64,000 nt of DNA from Sphingosinicella sp. BN140058 (GTDB taxonomy: Bacteria > Pseudomonadota > Alphaproteobacteria > Sphingomonadales > Sphingomonadaceae). Numbering within the stretch: position 1 is the stretch's first letter; each line of letters begins with the position of its first letter. Below, in pieces: positions 59,532 through 64,000 of the stretch. Where the stretch lies: positions 372,001-436,000 of the forward strand of contig NZ_CP035501.1 in assembly GCF_004135585.1 (NCBI RefSeq), given 5' to 3'. The notes beneath the pieces were generated by a model. The model did not search any database, was not told where the DNA came from, and worked only from the letters and a program-made list of their open reading frames with translations. The position numbers were made by a program, and so were the translations under genes.

Positions 59532-60512
59532 ATGCTGGAACGCTCCTCGGTCGACCTGCTCGATGTCCTCGCCTTCGTTCGTGTGGTCGAAACCGGCGCC
59601 TTCGCCCGTGCCGCCGAGCGCATGGGCATGTCCAAATCGATCGTCAGCCGGCGCGTCGCCCGGCTCGAACAGCAATTGGGCGCGCGGCTGCTGACCCGGA
59701 GCGCCGCGGGCGCCCAGGCGACCGATGCCGGCCAGGCCTATTTCGAGCGCGCGTCGAACGTGCTCGCCGAACTGGAAGCGGCGCAGGAAGTGGTGGCGGA
59801 GGCGGTCACCCAAGTTGCGGGACCGATCCGCCTGTCGGCGCCCCTGTCGTTCGGAATCTCCTATCTGGCACCTGCGCTTGCCGAATTCGCCGCGGCCAAT
59901 CCCCGTGTCGAGCTCGACATCTCGCTCGACGACCGCAACGTCGATCTGATCGCCGGCGGGTTCGACGTCGCCGTGCGGATCGGGCGACTCGAGGATTCCG
60001 CGCTGATCGCCCGCAAGATCGCGCCGGTGCGCCGCGGCCTGGTCGGCAGCCCGGCTTATGTCGAGCGCATGGGAATTCCGGGCCATCCGCGCGAGCTCAC
60101 CGGCCACGACATTCTCGTCTACGGCAACGAGCAGTGGCGGTTCCGGATCGGCGACCGTTGGGAGACGATCCGCGTCCACCCGCGGATGCGCGCCGACAAT
60201 GGCGAGATGCTGCGCAGCGCTGCCGAAGCGGGCTTGGGGCTGTGCCTGCTGCCGACCTTCATTGCGGCGCCGGGACTCGACAGCGGCACCCTGCTCCCGC
60301 TCCTGATCGACTATCCGCTGCAGGAAAGCGGGCTCTACGCGATGATGCCGCCGGGACGCGCGACCACGGCCCGGGTGCGCGCACTGGTCGATTTCCTCGC
60401 CGCCCGCTTCGGGCCGGAGCCGAGCTGGGACCCATGCTGGGCCGCCCGCCGGCGTTTCGACGCGGCCACGGGCGCCGCGCTTGTCGAGGCACCGCACCAC
60501 GTCCTGGCGTGA
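59532..60512 (+). CDS. LysR-family transcriptional regulator
   Basis: 326 aa. Helix-turn-helix DVLAFVRVVETGAFARAAER with MGMSKSIVSRRVARLEQQLG and ARLLTRSAAGAQATDAG, then the effector domain (IRLSAPLSFGISYLAPALAE onward). It resembles AaeR/DmlR-type regulators. ATG 59532 fits the family N-terminus; ATG 59520 and 59475 upstream in frame are possible. Divergent from azoR, it is the likely regulator of azoR. Confidence 0.88.
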   Translation: MLERSSVDLLDVLAFVRVVETGAFARAAERMGMSKSIVSRRVARLEQQLGARLLTRSAAGAQATDAGQAYFERASNVLAELEAAQEVVAEAVTQVAGPIRLSAPLSFGISYLAPALAEFAAANPRVELDISLDDRNVDLIAGGFDVAVRIGRLEDSALIARKIAPVRRGLVGSPAYVERMGIPGHPRELTGHDILVYGNEQWRFRIGDRWETIRVHPRMRADNGEMLRSAAEAGLGLCLLPTFIAAPGLDSGTLLPLLIDYPLQESGLYAMMPPGRATTARVRALVDFLAARFGPEPSWDPCWAARRRFDAATGAALVEAPHHVLA

Positions 60513-60600
60513 CATCGACCGCGGCCGTTCCCCTCTCGTCGGCGAGACGCCGAAGCTCCCTATCCCTCTTCCCTTGCCAGATCCGGAAAGGCGCGCCGGA

Positions 60601-60957
60601 TCAAACCCGTCCCATGACGACGATGGGCGCGAAGCAGCCGAGGATCAGGCGCTTGGCATCGAATGGCGGCGCTTCCGCCGATTCCATGCGCGGATCCTGA
60701 TGCATCCGCGCTTCGGCGGCTTCGAAGAAGGTCTTGTCCGGCCAGATCTGCCAGCTGAACACGATCTTCTCGCCGGGTTCGGCCGCGACCGCGCGCCGGA
60801 AATCGGTCTGCTTTCCTTCGGGCACGAAGTCTTCCCACGACTCCACGATTTCGAGACAGCCATAATCCTTGAAGAAGCGCGCGCCGTTCTCCGCCCACGC
60901 CCGGTAGGAGTCCATCCGATCGGCGGGTACCGGAATGACGAGGCCGCAAATGTACAT
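60601..60957 (-). CDS. DUF1428 family protein
   Basis: 118 aa of the dimeric alpha/beta-barrel type: MYICGLVIPVPADRMDSYRA, FKDYGCLEIVESWEDFVPEG and the catalytic-looking FSWQIWPDKTFFEAAEARMH, closing with DAKRLILGCFAPIVV. This is the DUF1428 (YbaA-like) family, of unknown function. It lies 3 bases downstream of the DUF1801 gene on the same strand. Confidence 0.85.
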   Translation of the reverse strand: MYICGLVIPVPADRMDSYRAWAENGARFFKDYGCLEIVESWEDFVPEGKQTDFRRAVAAEPGEKIVFSWQIWPDKTFFEAAEARMHQDPRMESAEAPPFDAKRLILGCFAPIVVMGRV

Positions 60958-60960
60958 CGC

Positions 60961-61374
60961 TCAGGCCCTTTCCTCCTCGTGACCCGTCAGCCGCTGCCGG
61001 ATGTCGTCATAGGCGCTCTCGATCAACCGCTGCAGGGACGCGTCTTCTACGGAGCCGCCGTAGCGGAGCTTGACGTGCCGCATGCGCTTACCGCTTCCCT
61101 CCAGCAACCCGGCCGGGTCCGCGAGCGCCGCGCCGTGAAAGAAGCCGACGCTGGCATGGACCGCAAAGGCATCGACATACGCGAATGCGGCATCGTCGAC
61201 GCAAGCGGTGGGACGGCCATCGTGGAGCAGCTCACGGACGTCGGTTCCGCAGCCGCGGATCCGCTCGAACCAGGGCCGCACCAGGCGCCGCAGATCGTCG
61301 TCACCGTCCGCGAACCAGGCGTCGACGCGACGATCATGCCGGATCGCATTTGCAAGCCGGAAGAGCGGGATCAT
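60961..61374 (-). CDS. DUF1801-like (YdhG fold) protein
   Basis: About 137 aa. The family pattern is visible in FERIRGCGTDVRELLHDGRP, VHASVGFFHGAALADPAGLL and EGSGKRMRHVKLRYGG, near the C-terminal part of DUF1801 proteins (PF08818). No biochemical role is known. The start is uncertain: ATG 61374 is used; 61401 or 61470 in the same frame would add 9 or 32 residues and 61470 would overlap the GFA gene. It is probably co-transcribed with the GFA and DUF1428 genes. Confidence 0.65.
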   Translation of the reverse strand: MIPLFRLANAIRHDRRVDAWFADGDDDLRRLVRPWFERIRGCGTDVRELLHDGRPTACVDDAAFAYVDAFAVHASVGFFHGAALADPAGLLEGSGKRMRHVKLRYGGSVEDASLQRLIESAYDDIRQRLTGHEEERA

Positions 61375-61447
61375 GAGGCAAGAATGCCAAACCTCCGGCA
61401 TGCTGTCGAGCGAAGGTGCGTTGGTCCATCTGCAGCCCTCCCCTGCC

Positions 61448-61861
61448 TCATGGCGACGGAAACTCCGCATATTCGGGCAGGCCGTCGCAGATCCTGTGCC
61501 AGGGCGCCTTGGAGCCGACGAAGATGTGCCCGGTCGGCACCATCGCGGGCGGATCGATCAAAGTGCCGAGAGTCACGTGGACATAGGTGCCGTCGCGCAC
61601 CAGCGAGTAGAGCAACGAGCCGCAGCGGCCGCAATGGGCATCATGCGCCAATTCGTCGCCATAGCGCATCACCCGATCCTGGCCGTGAACGACGCGCAGG
61701 TGGCCGGCGGCGATGCCGGCAAAAGGCTTGAACGCCGCGCCGGTCGCACGGCGGCAGCCGGAACAATGGCAGTTCAAGGCATATTCGAAAATGTCCGGCA
61801 CCTCATAGGCGATGCCGCGGCAGAAGCATTCGCCGCGCAGGAGCCCAGGCTGATCGCTCAT
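61448..61861 (-). CDS. GFA-family zinc protein
   Basis: 137 aa. Cys ligands in the GFA/CENP-V pattern: ECFCRGIAYE (Cys12, Cys14), NCHCSGCRRATGAAF (Cys31, 33, 36) and AHCGRCGSLL (Cys77, 80). The C-terminal VTLGTLIDPPAMVPTGHIFV and KAPWHRICDGLPEY are family-typical. Function is not assigned for the same reason as its paralogue at 30234. It is first of a probable GFA-DUF1801-DUF1428 transcription unit. Confidence 0.85.
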   Translation of the reverse strand: MSDQPGLLRGECFCRGIAYEVPDIFEYALNCHCSGCRRATGAAFKPFAGIAAGHLRVVHGQDRVMRYGDELAHDAHCGRCGSLLYSLVRDGTYVHVTLGTLIDPPAMVPTGHIFVGSKAPWHRICDGLPEYAEFPSP

Positions 61862-62019
61862 CCTTCTCTCCTCAGGCGCGACCGAGTTTCGCGAGCGGCG
61901 CTGCCGCGCCTATCGTGTATACGGACCCGCTCGCAAAGCGCGGCGAGACGGACGAGAGCGAACCAGCCGTTTCGCCGCTGCGGATTGCTGCCGATGTCCA
62001 GCGTCCTCGCGCCGCATCG

Positions 62020-63372
62020 TCAAAGCGCATACCTTGCCCGTTGCGGCCGGCTCAGGAGCGCGTTCGCGGCATCGTCGCCGAGGAAACGCTCGGCCAGGGG
62101 ATCCCAGCGCAGCCGCCTCCTCGTCTTCATCGCAATGTGGTGGAGCAGGCAGGTCGAGCAGGCCCGGTGGCCGATCTCGGCCGGGGCGCTCAGCGGCGCT
62201 CCGGTCCTGATCGCATCAAGCCAGTTGCGATGCTGCTCAGGCGCTTTCAGCAGATGCACTTCGTCCGGCCCGATCACGCTGGCCAGGATCTTCGGATCGC
62301 TCGCCTGCAGCGGCATGATCTGCGGCCCGCCCGGATCGCTCGCCGTCACCGATCCGCTCCGGGTGACGAAGATCCACCCCTTGTCGCCAACGAACTTCAC
62401 CCCGTTGGGGAGCGCGCCGGAGATCGTCATGGTCATCCCGTTGGCATAACGGGCGTGGGTCTCGAACGGGCCGTGCACGTCCCACAGGCCGCTCTTGGGA
62501 AACTCGGCTCTGCCCCAGATTTCCACCGGGCCGCTGCGCTCCATGTCCATGCCCCAATGGGCGATGTCGACATGGTGCGAGCCCCAGCCGGTGATCATTC
62601 CGGCGCCGAACTGCTCGCAACGCAGCCAGCCCGGCCGATCCTCAAGGCTGTTCTGCGGATGGACCCGGATCTCGGTGTAATAGACTTCGGGCGTCGTACC
62701 GAGCCAGGCATCATAATCGAGATTGGCCGGAATCGGCATTGGCGGCGCCTCGGGGCCGGCGGGATCGCCGGGCAAGCCGATCTCGACATGCTTGAGTGCG
62801 CCGATCCGGCCGTTGCGGACCAGCTCCGCCGCACGGTGGAATTGCGGCCACGGCTGCTGGCCACGCTGCTGGGAGCCGATCTGGAGCTTGCGGCCGGTCG
62901 CCGCGACCGCATCGGCCATCGCCCGGCCTTCGGCGATGGTCAGCGACGCCGGCTTCTGCAGATACACGTCCTTGCCGGCGCGCACCGCCTGGATCGCCAG
63001 CGGTGCATGCTGGTGATCCGGAGTCGAGATCAGGACCGCATCGATGTCCTTGGCGGCGAGCAGTTCGCGATAGTCGGCGTGGATCCTGGTGCCCGAATAG
63101 CTCTTGCCGCTCTTCTCCGCATAGCCGGCATCGACCAAATCACGACCCGCGGCGAGCCGCCTGGTGTCGACGTCGCACACCGCGACGATCTGGGCGTCGC
63201 CATGCTTCATCACCTCCTTGATGTCGTGGCCGCGGCTGATCCGGCCGACGCCGATCGCGCCGATGGCGACACGGTTCGAGGGGGCATTCGCACCGAATAC
63301 GCTGGCAGGCACGATCATCGGCGCGCCGACCGCGGCCAGGCCCTTGATCGCAGTGCGTCTGGAAAGCTGCAT
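62020..63372 (-). CDS. Tat-exported Gfo/Idh/MocA family oxidoreductase
   Basis: 450 aa. The N-terminus MQLSRRTAIKGLAAVGAPMI is a twin-arginine signal (SRRTAIKGL), so the folded NAD(P)-loaded enzyme is likely exported. The Rossmann motif is GAIGVGRISRGHD; the usual EKP motif reads DVYLQKPASLT, with Gln for Glu. The C-terminal domain contains GAGMITGWGSHHVDIAHWGM with the catalytic-site His cluster. Substrates in this family are sugars, inositols or their derivatives; not assignable here. It lies 11 bases downstream of a second, partly seen member of the family. Confidence 0.88.
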   Translation of the reverse strand: MQLSRRTAIKGLAAVGAPMIVPASVFGANAPSNRVAIGAIGVGRISRGHDIKEVMKHGDAQIVAVCDVDTRRLAAGRDLVDAGYAEKSGKSYSGTRIHADYRELLAAKDIDAVLISTPDHQHAPLAIQAVRAGKDVYLQKPASLTIAEGRAMADAVAATGRKLQIGSQQRGQQPWPQFHRAAELVRNGRIGALKHVEIGLPGDPAGPEAPPMPIPANLDYDAWLGTTPEVYYTEIRVHPQNSLEDRPGWLRCEQFGAGMITGWGSHHVDIAHWGMDMERSGPVEIWGRAEFPKSGLWDVHGPFETHARYANGMTMTISGALPNGVKFVGDKGWIFVTRSGSVTASDPGGPQIMPLQASDPKILASVIGPDEVHLLKAPEQHRNWLDAIRTGAPLSAPAEIGHRACSTCLLHHIAMKTRRRLRWDPLAERFLGDDAANALLSRPQRARYAL

Positions 63373-63383
63373 CCTTCCTCCTC

Positions 63384-64000
63384 TCAGGCCGTGACCGGCC
63401 GCGTCGCATTCTTCTGCGCGGTGAGCACCAGTTCGGCGGCGAGCAAGGCCTGCGCCTGATCCTGGGCAAGGCTGCTGCGCGTGACGATATCGGTGACGAA
63501 TTGCGGGCCGAACGGCAGCCGCACATTGGAGCAGTCGATATATTCGACACCCTTCCTGTCCGCGACGATCAGGTGGTTGCCGCCTGGGCGTCCGGCGACG
63601 TCGATATATTTCCTGAGCTCGATATAGCCGTCGGTGCCGAGCAGAAACAGCCGGCCGTCCCCCCAGGTCGGCAGCCCGTCGGGCGTGTACCAGTCGACCC
63701 TGATGTAACCGGTGCCGCCATTGCCGGTGACCATCATGTCGCCGAAATCCTCGAAGCCCGGCCTGTCCGGCCAGTGCAGATTGCCGGTCTGCGCCGCGAC
63801 CACATGGGCGTTGGTCGACCGCGTGTAGAACAGGAACTGCTCGGCCTGATGGCTGCCGATGTCGGTCAGGATGCCGCCATAGCGTGTCTTGTCGAAGAAC
63901 CAGTCGGGACGGCTTGGCGCATTCACCCGGTGGGGCGCGAGGTTCACCGTCTGCACCACCTTGCCGATCCGGCCCTCCTCGACGAGCTGCCCGGCATGCA
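63384..64000 (-). CDS. Gfo/Idh/MocA family oxidoreductase, 5' end outside window
   Basis: The C-terminal 205 residues are visible; the frame is still open at the window edge (HAGQLVEEGRIGKVVQTVNL), so the N-terminal Rossmann domain lies beyond 64000. Seen are the C-terminal domain segments DWFFDKTRYGGILTDIGSHQ, AEQFLFYTRSTNAHVVAAQT, GTGYIRVDWYTPDGLPTWGD and RLFLLGTDGYIELRKYIDVA. It sits 11 bases upstream of the Tat-exported member of the same family, so they are probably one operon for uptake or catabolism of a sugar-like compound. Confidence 0.8.
   Translation of the reverse strand, partial: HAGQLVEEGRIGKVVQTVNLAPHRVNAPSRPDWFFDKTRYGGILTDIGSHQAEQFLFYTRSTNAHVVAAQTGNLHWPDRPGFEDFGDMMVTGNGGTGYIRVDWYTPDGLPTWGDGRLFLLGTDGYIELRKYIDVAGRPGGNHLIVADRKGVEYIDCSNVRLPFGPQFVTDIVTRSSLAQDQAQALLAAELVLTAQKNATRPVTA

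Overview
The window reads as a chromosomal segment of a high-GC alphaproteobacterium, most likely a member of the Sphingomonadaceae (Sphingomonas-like). This is inferred from the gene content: a Xanthomonas/Caulobacter-type TonB-dependent receptor, DUF4169, DUF6894 and DUF6491-type proteins, tandem PilZ proteins, and a cyoABCD quinol oxidase preceded by a divergent MFS carrier. It is also inferred from codon usage, which is so GC-rich that long false open frames shadow nearly every gene. No rRNA, CRISPR array, transposase, integrase or phage gene was seen.

Layout. 0-9 kb holds respiratory functions. A ubiquinone-linked pyruvate oxidase (poxB) converges on a complete bo3-type quinol oxidase operon (cyoABCD, minus strand), with a divergent MFS symporter. 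8.6-13.5 kb carries a three-subunit molybdenum aldehyde oxidase (paoABC-like) behind a MarR regulator and an exported cupin. 13.5-31.4 kb is ordinary mixed gene content: aldo/keto reductase with divergent LysR, exonuclease III, AraC regulator, penicillin-acylase-family lipoprotein, Nudix, a flavin-type stress protein, DUF885 peptidase, alanine aminotransferase (alaC), a double-PAS hybrid histidine kinase, a membrane methyltransferase-like protein, a tandem PilZ protein, tRNA-Tyr, tRNA-Gly and an ABC ATPase. 31.5-37.2 kb has a phytase-like esterase, a cyclase, a VOC protein and a large TonB receptor with its own promoter region.

37.5-44.1 kb is the least ordinary part. It holds short orphan genes on both strands, one gene remnant cut after about 34 codons, a TM2 protein, and at least eight degenerate copies of one 130-165 bp repeat in the intergenic gaps, all in the same orientation. 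44.3-52.4 kb is a plus-strand run: a flavin aromatic hydroxylase, then a membrane-anchored LuxR-type regulator, an S41 protease and a class C beta-lactamase-type serine hydrolase, then a methyltransferase and rlmB. The regulator and the S41 protease share the same C-terminal extracytoplasmic domain. The regulator gene is preceded by three perfect 10-bp repeats spaced one helical turn apart. This is the best candidate here for an undescribed sensing system.

52.4-64 kb returns to housekeeping and small stress genes: [2Fe-2S] ferredoxin, alkA glycosylase, M20 amidohydrolase, a stand-alone receiver, a PilZ protein with a TTG start, azoR with a divergent LysR, and DUF1428/DUF1801/GFA proteins. It ends in two adjacent Gfo/Idh/MocA oxidoreductases, the second cut by the window edge. 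A 42-bp tandem array running into a 36-bp perfect inverted repeat lies between alkA and the M20 gene. All functional calls are from motif recognition by eye; no database search was run.
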